Positions 15,601 to 26,866 of a stretch of DNA of 64,000 nucleotides are shown piece by piece. Source of the stretch: Ephydatia muelleri (lineage: Eukaryota > Porifera > Demospongiae > Spongillida > Spongillidae); assembly GCA_013339895.1 (NCBI GenBank), contig JABACO010000008.1, positions 3,923,490-3,987,489 of the forward strand. The letters are read 5' to 3'. The notes under the pieces are model-generated. The model ran no database searches. It saw only the letters and a list, made by a program, of their open reading frames with translations, and was not told where the DNA came from. The position numbers were made by a program, and so were the translations under genes. Position 1 is the first letter of the stretch; each line of letters opens with the position of its first letter.

Positions 15601-17835
15601 CTCTATGTTATGCTATTGCAATGGTAGACACATCAGCTCTTACTACACTGTACATGTAGAACAAATTCTTCAGTGTAGTGTGGTTTGCAGCTGGGGGGGG
15701 GGCATTGCTTTTCTCTGTGACAACACTGTAAATTAACATTCTATTTCGTTTGGCTTCTGGTCTTCAATTTATCTCTGCTTGTCTGATATTGGCTGGTCAT
15801 GTGCAATACACATGGGCTGATCCAAAGCCACATCTCAACTGTGGGTGTGCACAGATGGCATGCAGAGCTCCACACCCATCATACCGTCTTCCCATCGATT
15901 TCATGGCCACACCATTGTACATTATGTGGCTGTGCTATAGATTACTACATAATGATTTGAAAACATTCAAGAGCCAAGGTGAATTGTAATTTCCTCTACC
16001 CCTTTGTAATTAATGTTTCTGGGATCTGTTTGATTCCACTGAGTACATGTATACCACGGCAAGGGTCATGGGTACATGATTTGATACCAAACAAGGATAC
16101 CCTAAGCTGGCCAGTATTCTATTGCCAACAACTACTTGGAATGTCATTTTGAATTCTGGCTGAACCAGTTCCCTGTTTGGCCTAATAGTTATTTTCTATA
16201 CAGTACATGTATATGTTGTATCATTACACTGTAATTAAACTTGTATGTTTTAATGCATGATTTGATTATAATGTTATTAGTAATTGGTGTTAACATCTCG
16301 TTTGTGATGAAAATAGTCATGTGATATAGATAATTTAATTATTTATTAATGCAAAGTGCTACAGCTGTACATGTAGTATGGTACCGTACATGGGATCTAG
16401 TTTTGTTGTTGAACTCTTAAAGGAATATTTCTACTGTTGCATAATAATTTACAGACTTCAATAGCATGATCAGTCATGAATTCATTATGAATTTCTTGGG
16501 GGCGCTACATTATGTGGTTTGTGGTTTGATAGCTGGTGATTAAAGTATGTCAAGGTGATTTGTCTTACAGGTATGGACGAAGAGTGAAATTGAATACAAG
16601 TGTAGAAATCCCATTCAGGTAATTGCATCTACAGTATCTTAGGACATTATGTATGCACCCAGCATTATTAGTGCATAAGTTGCTATAATTATTTTGCATA
16701 TGTTTTATTACATTGTCAATGTACATGTATATGTATATTTTGTACCTTTTGGTGTGAATATGCAGAGATTTGGATCTCTCTAGTCTCATGTCATCCCAAA
16801 ATCATCCAAGTCCAAAGTACAGGCTTTTTGCAGCTATCAACCACAGTGGTACAATCCATGGAGGCCACTGTAAGTGTTTACGGTCATACATGTACATGTA
16901 CATGTATGTGGGTACAATACATGCACTGTACTTTCATTTATGACTGGCATGCAGTTTGAATTACATGTATATATTATAGGACTGCTATAGAGATGTCCTC
17001 AATGATTATGTGGCATTCAAAGAAGCTTAATGCCTCCATACTGTAGGTACTTGTACAGTACTTGTACAGTCTATTGAGAGGGAATCAGCATTGATCAGTT
17101 AACTATGTACAAGTTAAAATCAGATACACAAGAGACATTTGCATTATCTAAATCTAATCACATGCAGTATACTAGAATGTGTACTACTGTACATGTATTT
17201 TGCACTCTAGTAGAATAGAATCTAAAATATGTGTACATGTATTCACTTTTTACAGATACTGCTTATGCCAATCGTGAAGGTCAATGGTTTCACTTTAATG
17301 ATGAATATGTGACGAAAGTGACGCAATGCTCAGAACGTACAGTTACGGTGAGGAAACCTTCTATAATGATGCCGGTAAATGTTAATGGAATATTAGGAAG
17401 TCATTGAAGTTGGTAGAACTACTTGGATCGTATACAATAAACAATTAGCACCACCCTACCAGGAGTTTTGGTATGAACTAGTGTTACTGTACATGTATGT
17501 CATGTAAAAATGATTATTCAGACCATGTGGAAGCGCACACAATGCAGACACTTTGAAAGAATCTAGGTTTTATGTTATAACTATCGTTTCATAATTATCA
17601 CATACATGTATTTGCCTGCAGTGTACAACCTTTGCATGTGTTTTAATTCCACTTCTTGTTTGTAATGTGCAGATTACATGTATATGTACATGTAGGAATG
17701 TACAATTCAGAATTTAAGGGTGACATCAGAATGTGTATCATTAATGTATAGTAATAATAGTTTCTACACTCCCAACAGGCATATGTCCTTTTTTATGAAA
17801 AAGACAATCAAAGATGTATGACAGAAAAGGTATGA
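9683..17835 (+). CDS. USP2-like ubiquitin carboxyl-terminal hydrolase, complete, 12 exons
   Basis: A cysteine protease that removes ubiquitin from proteins. Exons: 9683-9769, 10303-10462, 10553-10656, 11392-11562, 11729-11836, 11889-11957, 13491-13555, 13613-13717, 16571-16618, 16766-16869, 17256-17347, 17779-17835. All phases agree and total 1170 bases, a 389-residue protein, close to a bare USP catalytic domain. Cys box [15 protein letters not shown] (Cys60), QQDSQEFL box, zinc-ribbon pairs MKCKGC and WSCSKC, IYLKRF, His box [13 protein letters not shown] (His340), WFHFND with Asn355 as third catalytic residue as in USP2, and the final AYVLFYE strand are all present. The N-terminus ([14 protein letters not shown] then QRKGKKLK) is basic and could be a bipartite nuclear signal. 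Introns 2 and 3 have GC donors. The TGA overlaps a good donor (AAG followed by GTATGA), so a spliced C-terminal extension is possible. Confidence 0.93.
13836..14105 (+). mobile_element. 3' fragment of an endonuclease-type non-LTR retrotransposon
   Basis: Encodes a decayed version of the C-terminus of the ORF at 60278-62434: [20 protein letters not shown], then frame-shifted [17 protein letters not shown]. It is inserted in USP intron 8. Confidence 0.85.
14571..14860 (+). mobile_element. Fragment of the same retrotransposon class (zinc knuckle to endonuclease)
   Basis: Reads [13 protein letters not shown], then a broken RHN region, then [10 protein letters not shown]. These correspond to the GHHALTC knuckle and RPADILLPN endonuclease motif of the intact copy at 60278-62434. 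Several stops and shifts are present. Confidence 0.75.
14850..15450 (-). mobile_element. Retrotransposon C-terminal fragment, minus strand
   Basis: An open frame of about 200 codons contains [35 protein letters not shown], the knuckle [39 protein letters not shown] and [14 protein letters not shown]. It is collinear with residues C-terminal of the RT in the copy at 60278-62434. An internal deletion removed part of the endonuclease motif. It faces the two preceding fragments, so intron 8 collected at least two insertions. Confidence 0.85.
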
Positions 17836-19535
17836 ATACCTACATGTATGCATTAAGTTACAGTACAGTACAGTCACTTGGTGGCATTACATGAGAGCAG
17901 CACCTATAGCTGTGTAATCCCTTCTGCCCCTATCGTGTTAAGTTTAATGAAAAGTGCCGGGCTATTTACAGTGTATCTGCCTACAGAATTTGTTTTCATG
18001 TGATGAAATATTTTTGTCTAGTTGATTGGTTTTTATTTTATTTTATACATGCTCTTTAGCTTTCATGCCAAAATTGTAATTTGGTACTTTTGTACACTAC
18101 GTGTTGAAGGAAATTGTTTATTTCTTTTTAATGAGGCAAATCAATGATAGGAACTGCAGTCTCAAGTTTGGATGAAGATTGTTGCAAACAATTTGGTACG
18201 CTGTAACATACATGTAATCATGATGCAGTGTACATGTAAATGTACATGTGCAGTAAGTGAGTTGATCTTTGGATAGTGGAATTCTGGATGAAGGTATATG
18301 GCAGTCTAGTCATGGCTATTTGGGAGTACATAATTACTGCATTCAAAGCCATGCGCGGGTGCACAGCTCAGTTATTATGGCACAGAAACATACATGTATT
18401 GCTTTCAAAATGCATGTGTAGAAGTAATATGTCATATTGGTGCAATACTACTTCGAACAATTTTTCTTGTTCTAATTAGGTCTGAATTTTTATGTTATTG
18501 TCCAATCACCAACTTGCAAATAGAACAGTGATAAGTGCACTATACAAATGAATTCATATGGGGTATTCCATACTTTGCCCTCCCCTGATCTCTTTACGTT
18601 ACAATTTTGACTTACCACATTGGGTATTGGCATCAAATGTAGTGTGTACTCATATGACTCCTCAAAATGGCATGTAAATGTTTACGAACCTTTTTACATT
18701 TATGTTCAAATTCTTACATCTAGAAGCAGCTTTTTTCTGTATTCCTGTTGACTGTAATTGTTGTGATAATAATTATTCAGGTAAGTAGGCACCTCTTCTA
18801 CCAGGGTCTATGTTTTGTACTGTTTTGCATTTCACAATATTCAGGTGATGTTATGAAGACTCCTGAATCCATGTGTGGTATTTGGCAACCTTACATGCAC
18901 ACATCTGCAGCTACAACATCTACATCTGGACTTTCAGTTTAACTGATGCACTTATTTTATGTAGTCATTTGGATTCCTGAGAGTTTTAGTACATGTGTGT
19001 TACAATGCTGGTAGCACTTAGTTTGGAATGCAGTTTAGTGATGCAGAAGGATGACACTAAACCTTCATGCAACATCCCTTCTTCCTTCCAAGGACCAGTT
19101 TGCATTCCAGCTAGTGCCTCTGATCAGTATAGCAAATCATACAATACATGCATACATTCCAAGATCGTATTTGTTTACCTGGCTCACCATCAAATAGTCT
19201 CCTTATTGCTAATTATCCAGTGACCAAGGTGGTCATGCCACCCGGACTCTGCAGCTATTGACTATAATATTGTGTCGGCACTCTGGGGTAATGAGTGATT
19301 CTATCTTATGTCGCAAACTGTTCATATCTAATATTATACTATCAGTCCAGAATAAGGCGCACACCTCTACAACTATGCACGCATATATTGCTGTGCAGTT
19401 GACTATTATTTAATTTTCTGTATATAAGTAAATGTACATGCCATTTTAATGCTGCTAGAGGAATGTGTTCAATCAAATGAACGGTTATTAATCACTTTGG
19501 GAAAAAGCCACAACTACATCATAAAATGCTGAGTC
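17836..19535. other. Intergenic DNA downstream of the first USP gene
   Basis: No exon with convincing splice sites or a family motif is seen. It is AT-rich, with many TACATGTA palindromes. Confidence 0.5.
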
Positions 19536-20720
19536 CTTTGAGAATAAAGCCATTGATGCTGAGAGTGAATGTGTTAATGTTAGAGGATTAAAAAATATCT
19601 CAAGTGATGATTGGTGCTGAAAAAAGCTAGGCTATAATAGCTGAAGTTGGGCCAGTGTTGCTGAAGAGAGATCTCGTGCTCACGACTAGAGAGTAAAGTT
19701 AGAGCTGAAACAAGTGCCATTACAGCAGAAAAAGAACTAGTGCAGCTAAGGAAACAGTTCAAATGTTATGTAAGTCTTCAAATGAATATCAAAGCAAAAG
19801 AAAAGCAAAATATTCACATCGGGCTACTTGATGATAACAACAGGAGTACAATTACAGCAAAACTAATGAAGCAGAGAATCAATCATATAAAGCTCACCTT
19901 GTTAGACCTGCAGAGTACGTGTTCTAGAAATAAGAATTAATGACTTAAGTGGGGGCAGGTGTCGAGAGGGTATAGCCCCCTCCCAGCCAGAAGGGGGTAT
20001 TTATGTAAAACTTTATCATAATACATTATATAATTAGATCAGTTTTCATCAAGAGCTATAATATGAAAAGTAGATGGATGTTATTGTTTTTATCAATTTA
20101 ATACTAATGTAGCTTAACTTTGATGTGAATTTCATTTCTACTGCTGTTTGTAGGTTTGATGTAAGTTATGAATGTAATGAAATCATAACATATGTGTTCA
20201 ACGAGTTGGCAAAATTGCTTGTCTGACTTTTACAAATTAAATCCCCATCTCAATCAAACTGAAGCTGTTCTGAATACAAAAATGCTGAAATGTCAGTAGC
20301 TGAGCCTGAACTAAATTCACTCATCGCATGCACTTGATTTAAAAAAATTGACACTGATGTGGAACAGGAGCTGCAAACAGCATGCATGTGGTAGTGATTA
20401 TGTTACTTACATGTAGCTAATTGAGCTGTGACAGCGCGGTAATTGTAATTTACTTTTTTTTCTCTATGTGTAGTGGTTATGGCCTACGCCTCTGTGATAA
20501 AGAGCTCATGAGGCTAGAGAGGTTGCTATGCCACTGCAGAATGAGACAGCAGTGTTCAAAACACAATGGCAAAACTAGACAAAAGAGCTAGTCATGTAGA
20601 ACAACTTGATTCTGCAGTTCACAGAGGCACCAAAGTAAATTATTGCAATACAACAAGCTGAAAGGACAGTTATGCATCAGATATTGTAGCCAGGAGTAGG
20701 TGAATCAGATCATACAAATT
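19536..20720 (+). pseudogene. Possible decayed coiled-coil coding sequence
   Basis: Scattered stretches read like amphipathic helix when frames are switched, for example RLESKVRAETSAIT followed by EKELVQLRKQFK at about 19676-19770, and KIDTDVEQELQTA at about 20345-20380. Stops and shifts interrupt every stretch and no splice pattern restores a frame. It could be a relic of the coiled-coil exons found downstream of the second USP gene (32937-33289), but I cannot align them reliably. Confidence 0.3.
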
Positions 20721-21552
20721 ATGCAACACTCCAACAAATTCTTCTGTTCAGATCTGCAGATTGTTGGCAAGTTCGTTATTTTTAGTATTATGTAAAATAG
20801 TGTATTTGAGCTTGACCATACATTGATGTACTTTTCCTGACACTTTGCTGCATTTTCTATTTTATTATGCTGTAAAATGGTTTAAACGTTCATAGCTGTC
20901 AGTAATAGTTAAATTATTACTAATTCTCATGGTAGTATATATGCAACTCATCAGCTAGTCAAACTTGCATGAAGATGAATTGAGGATAATTACGTTGAGT
21001 AAAAAATTTGGAAATGACACCTATGGTGTTGCAGTATTACAACAGCAACGTTACAATCTAATTTTGCCGTGGAGAATGATATAAAAGCACCAAATGATAT
21101 CGTTTCCGCGAAAAGGGACCTAGTGCATTATAAAAAATGCCTTACGTTTAAATAGCTGTAACTTCCGAACGGTACACGCTGTCGACTTCCTATTTTCAGC
21201 ACATCATACTACACCATTTCTGTATGTAAATTACATTGTGGCGTCACAAGCTCTATGCCGACGTTACGAGACCCGATAGCCCATGGGGTTCTAAAACGCC
21301 ACATCTACAGGTAGGAGCGTCCAAATCGTTTTAAATTCGGTGTGTACGTAGAGGAGTCCTGTTGCTATTGATGTGTTCTATTACTTTATCCGTTACGGAG
21401 ATATACCTGTGCAAAGTTAATGCACATTTCCAGCTCGATTCGCACAATTATTGCATGCAACCCTGGTTCTCCCAATCCACAATAAATGTCGATACCTTAC
21501 TTTGTTCCGCCCATTCTCCACCCATACTCCGCCTACACCCATACAGCGAAAA

Positions 21553-21676
21553 AGAGGAGGAGGAGGAGCAGGAGGAGGAGGAGGAGGAGAAGGAGGAGGA
21601 GGAGGAGGAGGAGAAGGAGGAGGAGGAGGAGGAGGAGGAGGAGGAGAAGGAGGAGGAGGGGGAGGAGGAGGAGAAG
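21553..21676. repeat. (GGA)n polypurine tract
   Basis: About 120 bases of almost pure GGA with occasional GAA and GCA. It is a purine-only mirror repeat, capable in principle of triplex (H-DNA). It sits just inside the left terminal repeat of the DIRS-like element. Confidence 0.95.
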
Positions 21677-21706
21677 TAGAAGATCTCCACGATCTGCAGT
21701 GAATTC

Positions 21707-21892
21707 ACACCACCACTCTACGACCAGCGAGCTCACACCACTCTATAACCAGCGAGCTAACACCACTCTATGAGCAGCGAGATCATACCACTCTACGACC
21801 AGTGAACTCACACCACTCTATGACCAGTGAACTCACGACCAACTAACTCTCACCACTCTACGACCAGTGAACTCACACCATTCTATGACCCT
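21707..21892. repeat. 25-bp tandem repeat inside the DIRS-like element
   Basis: About seven diverged units of the form ACACCACTCTACGACCAGYG follow the polypurine tract, just before the RT coding remnant. It may be a 5' leader repeat of the element. Confidence 0.85.
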
Positions 21893-24591
21893 CTAACTTT
21901 AAGCACAACTTATGCATTCCCCTTGACAAGGCCAGTGACTCTGTTTCTTTGCTTAAATCACGCAACCTATCCACAGCATACACAAATCTAAACGTATTAG
22001 ACACTGAACTTGGGAAGGAGACCACTGCAGGCTGGATCATCAATGACCCCATCAAGAAAGAAGATTTATCAGCCCACTATTCTTCTGTCAATGATGCTGT
22101 AGCCTTGCTCTCCCAGTATAATGAAGGCAAAGATCAACCTGAAAGCTGCCTTCCACCTGATTCTAGTACAAACTGTGGACTGGGTGCACCTGGGCATGGA
22201 CAGGACACTTGTCTCCAATTTGGCCTCCATTCAGCTCTTTCTCTCTTCAACAACTACGCCAATGCACTCCACTGGATCATGGCTAGCAACTATGGGGCTC
22301 AGCTGCTACACTACCTGGATGACTTCCTCCTGGTTGGCCCTTCCGGCAAGGACACCTGTCAGGAGGCCATGTACAGGATGCTGCTGGTGTGTGGCCAGTT
22401 GGGCATCCCAGTGGCTACTGAGAAGCTGAAGGGACCCACCACAACCCTAACCTTCCTGGGATAGTGCTGCTCGATACATCAGCACTGCAGCGTTGCCTGC
22501 CCCCCTGACAAGCTGAAGGAGCTGAGGGCTAACCAGGTCTTGGTTATCCAAGCACAAGGTTACCAAGAGGGAATTACTCTCGCTTGTTGGCATGCTCCCC
22601 CCCTTTGCAGCCAAGGTGGTGTCTCTTCCTCCGCTACCTGATTGACCTTGTCCACACTGTCAAGAAGCTTCACCACCACATCAGTCTTAATGCTCTGGCA
22701 AGAGCTGACATTATGTGGTGGGACAGTTTTCTTCCTTCCTGGAATGGTGTTGCCATGTTTTTAGAGCCTGAGAAGACTGAAGCAGACTCTCTCCAGCTCT
22801 TCACTGATGCCTTGGGCTCCCTGGGCTTTGGCAATGGGGGTTGGTTTCAGGCTGTCTGGCAACCACACCAATTTCTCCCACTCTGTACCATCCAGTGGAG
22901 GAACTGTTCGCCATTGTGGCTGCTGCCAGCACATGGGATCCCCTCTGGACTGGGCTATGCATCCTCTTCCCTTCTGACAACCTCCCCATTTCCAGGCCTG
23001 GTCAAGACAGTCCACGAAATAGCCGGAATTCATGCAACTGCTCTGAACCCTGTTCTTTGTGGCAGCCTAGCATAGCTTCAACATCCGCATTTTCACTCAC
23101 CTGACAGATTGAACAGTATTACAGATGCCTATTCCCGAAATAACTTACCCCTGTTCTTTACTCTTGCTACCTAGGTGTACACTCGACCAATACCAACTCC
23201 ACACCACTGGGCCGAGATTTGAATTACCATCTCCAATTCCTACCAGGTACAGAAGCCCCATCTCCAGGAAACCCATGCTGAGTCTGGCCATCCAAGGTAT
23301 CCAGCACATAGAGGGGCCCATTCACCTAAGGCCCATATGGGCAACTCTAACTCTTGGTTTCTTCAGTTTCCTATGGGTTGGTGAATTTACTATAAAAACA
23401 GGAGTTTCAATCCCAGGTCCCTATAGAGCAATGTGGCTTTGATGCAGCCAAATTCAGTGCTGCCAGTACTGCTGCCAGGGCAGGCCTCCCTTCAGACACT
23501 ATTCAGAAGCTGGTCAGATGGAGAAGCTCAGCATACGAGACATTCCCCCGTCACCCCTGACTCACCCATCAGACACCAGAACCATGGCTGCTGCCCAGTA
23601 ACTTATACCCACTTGTGTATGTACCCATGCCTAACTGATGTAATGTACTCCCACAAGCCTGAAACCATGTCCAAATGTCCAACCATTTTTGGGTTTCACT
23701 TGAGCAACACCTATTGGGATTCTACCGTGGGACAGCCACCAAACCATGACCAGCATCTCAGTTTGGGACACAGGCTGACCCAATGGTGACAAGTGTCACC
23801 CTTGGTCCCTGTAGGCTCAGCAGTACAAGGCACAGCTGCTACATGCCTGACTGTGGCAGTCGCCTGCCCCCATGATGGGCCAAACTCAACCACGAGCCTC
23901 AGCATGCAGATAGGCAATGCTCAAGGGGTAGTATGGATAATTCAGCATGTAAGAGCAGTTTGATTTTTCCTGCTGGAAAGAGTTTGACAATTAATGCTTT
24001 ACTATTTGGAATAACACTCCATTCATTCTTTAAGCCTCGCCCACACGTATGACTTCCTAATGACTTCGGTCTCTTGTTTTCAGCTCACAGACTCATGAAC
24101 ATGCCCTCATGCTGGATCACACACTCGTATGCACGTGCACACGTTGTGTAAATTGACTTGTATTACTGCACCAATATCTTCCATTGAACAGCTTATGCAA
24201 AAAACTCAATAGCGACAGGACCCCTCTATGTATAAACTGAATTTGAAACGAATTGGACGCTCCTTCCTGAAGATGTGGCAGTTTTGAACCCCATGTGTAA
24301 TCAGGTCTCATAACGTCGGCACGGAGCTTGTGTAAGATACCAAAATATAGATTCACATACAGAAATGGTGTGTTATGAATTTTTGAAAATAGAAAGTCGA
24401 TTACTTTACCATTCGGAAGTTATAGCGAACTAAACGTAAGGCATTTTTATAACAGTTTCCGCGAATATTATTATTATGCTATCAAAGAACACAGATACTT
24501 AGTGATGTAATGTACATGTACATTGCAGAATTATATACATACATCAATAGGCATGCATATACATTGTAAATACATTACATAGAAAAAAAAT

Positions 24592-25440
24592 TCAAACAAT
24601 ATCCTGGAGGCCAAGGGAGGGAGCACATCTTGCCAACAAGGCTCTAGCCACAGCCCGAACCAGGGTGAAGTTCAGCCTGCTGTATAGCTCTGTGAGCACC
24701 TTACTTTTGTGGGAAGAGGTGATGATGGCCAGGTGAGAAGCTAGGCGAGAGAAAGTAGATTGGGTTTCCCTACCCCAGTTTCCATAAGTCTCTACCGCAA
24801 GTGGGATACACACCCAACCCAGCTCTGAACACTTTGGGTCATTTGCTCTGTGCTTCCTGACCTCCGCCTCCTCTGCTGCAGCCCCTTCAGACAAGCTTGC
24901 TGCTGTTAGGATAGAGGGGATTAAGGGAGAGGTCACTGTGATGTCGAGGGCAGCATGTTTCCCTCTCTCCCAAGTGAGAACAAGTACATCCGCTGGCCGG
25001 GTGCGGCTTAAGTCAGGTGTAATGCCACTGCCCGACTCTACTCTCACTCCAAGATGGGCACGATGGCAAAACTCAACAATCACGTTACGCAGGTGGTTGT
25101 GGCGGGTAACGACATCACCACCCCGTTTACAGGTAGTAGCGTGGTTGCCAAGGCGGTCAAGAGCTAAGCCAGGACACAGAGAGCACGAGGAGCCTCTAGC
25201 TGTGTCTATCCCTAGCCACTATTGGATGGAAATTTGCAGTTCATTAGGGTCAAAGTGCAGGTCGAGGCCAGGACCAGTAGCCAGGATGCAGCATGAGGTG
25301 CTGACACAGAGAGCAGCCGAGCCTTGTCGGCAGGTGATGATGCTTCCAACAACAAAGAGAACTGGTGGTCCTCTAGTTTCTTTGACAGTACCCTTTGGTG
25401 GACAGGTGAGGTTGTGATAGCATCCACAGAGATTACCTCA
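24592..25440 (-). mobile_element. Non-LTR retrotransposon 3' fragment, minus strand
   Basis: On the minus strand, from 25440 down: [19 protein letters not shown], a frameshift, the knuckle CSLCPGLALDRLGNHATTC, TRPADVLVLTWERGKHAALD (endonuclease motif), [17 protein letters not shown] and [16 protein letters not shown], ending in a stop at about 24592. It corresponds to the last 300 or so residues of the copy at 60278-62434 but belongs to a different subfamily. Its partner in the right arm is at 43300-43845. Confidence 0.9.
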
Positions 25441-25689
25441 GACGGGGAGACAAGCTTGTTGAAGAGATCAACCGTGTGAGATAGGTGTGGATTCTATCAA
25501 AGAATGGAAAAATGTATAACATCAAATAAAATTCATAGGTATTGAGGCCAGGGAATATATAAATACAACACAGCAAGAATACATGAACATGGATTATACA
25601 CGTACAGTAATCATTATTCAATATACATACAGAAGAGGCCTTACAGTCAGATTAATCTAGACAGGATGGCTCTGCAGTTAGCAAAATAA

Positions 25690-26110
25690 TGTTATAAAAA
25701 TAATTATTAATGTTATAAAAATGCATCGCGTATGAATCGCTATAACTTCCCAACGGTTAATGCTATCGACCTCCTACTTCATACTACACCATTTCACTAC
25801 AGGTAAACGTATTTTGGGGCCTTGCATTAGTTCCTTGCTGATAATACGAGGTCCGATACCCCATGGATTTCAAAACCGCCACATCTTCAGGTAGGAGTGT
25901 TCAAATCGCTTCAAATTCAATATGTACATACAAGGGTCCTGTTGCTATTGATGTGTTCAGTCCGTTAATATTTAATCTATCCGTCACGGAGATACAGCTG
26001 TGCAAAGTTAATGCACATTTCTCGCTCGATTGTACCATTATTGCATGCAAGTTGATGCAACCCGTCCCATAAATTCTTTGTTTCGCCCATTTCTCCGCCT
26101 TATTAAACTA
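25690..26110 (+). repeat. Terminal-repeat family copy 1
   Basis: Marked by ATAACTTCCCAACGGTTAA near the start, ATTGATGTGTTCAGTCCGTT in the middle, GAGATACAGCTGTGCAAAGT, and ATTATTGCATGCAA near the end. Related copies lie at 21100-21480, 24130-24480, 35615-36134, 42670-43080 and 44010-44390, in both orientations. Because two copies flank the DIRS-like element as inverted ends, the family may be DIRS-derived termini. Confidence 0.85.
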
Positions 26111-26494
26111 AGCTAGCCGTTCGCAACTGTTTTTGTCTCCTCAGGCAGTGCGTTTATGCGGGAAAATTACAAGAAGAAGAAGAAGACTGCTCACTTTGCC
26201 AGACGATCATACCATTCCGGATCCGATCGAGTGAATGGTTGTAATCTTGCGCCTCCCACGTCGCCGGCAGTATTCAAACGGCGTGCGTAAGGCTATTTGC
26301 TACGCACTCACATCATCCTCTTGTCTTGTAATAAAGCTTTCCTGTTTGCCATCATCTTGCGTCTTATCGGCCACGCCCACTCAGCTACGATTTCGGTCTC
26401 CACAACTTTCAGCTCGCACATAGTACATGAACTCATGTTGGCTCGCACTTGCATTGTTGCATACATGCCCTGTACACTATCGTATGGCGTATTT

Positions 26495-26685
<191 letters not shown>

Positions 26686-26866
26686 ATGTACAGCGTACTT
26701 GCACACACCAGTTATACATGTGGCAAACAATATACCTGTCTGATGATGGTACAAACACTCTCACTCACAAGCATTGTCACATGCACAAGCATTCTATTCA
26801 ATTCCCTGCACTTGTGCATGTTTGTACAGACCACTGATTCTATGTACATGTATCATGTCTCCAAGG

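Larger units (their letters stand above)
21100..24480 (+). mobile_element. Degenerate DIRS-like (tyrosine recombinase) retrotransposon
   Basis: Between inverted copies of a terminal repeat (about 21100-21480 forward, about 24130-24480 reverse) lie, in order and in shifting frames: RT motif LLHYLDDFLLVGP (about 22303-22341) followed by EKLKGPTTTLTFLG; a DIRS-type RNase H region with HHHISLNALARADIMWWDSF and LFTDALGSLGFG (about 22671-22836); and a tyrosine recombinase C-terminal half with LTLGFFSFLWVGEFT (about 23350-23394) and STAARAGLPSDTIQKLVRW (about 23461-23525). Frameshifts, a stop after TFLG and apparent loss of the box II Arg and of the nucleophilic Tyr (Phe at the expected place) show it is dead. 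This order, with inverted terminal repeats, is typical of DIRS elements. Confidence 0.85.

Noticed and set aside
21486-21773. Arg-rich, Glu-rich and Leu-rich frames around 21500-21770
   Set aside because: They are the three-frame translations of the GGA tract.
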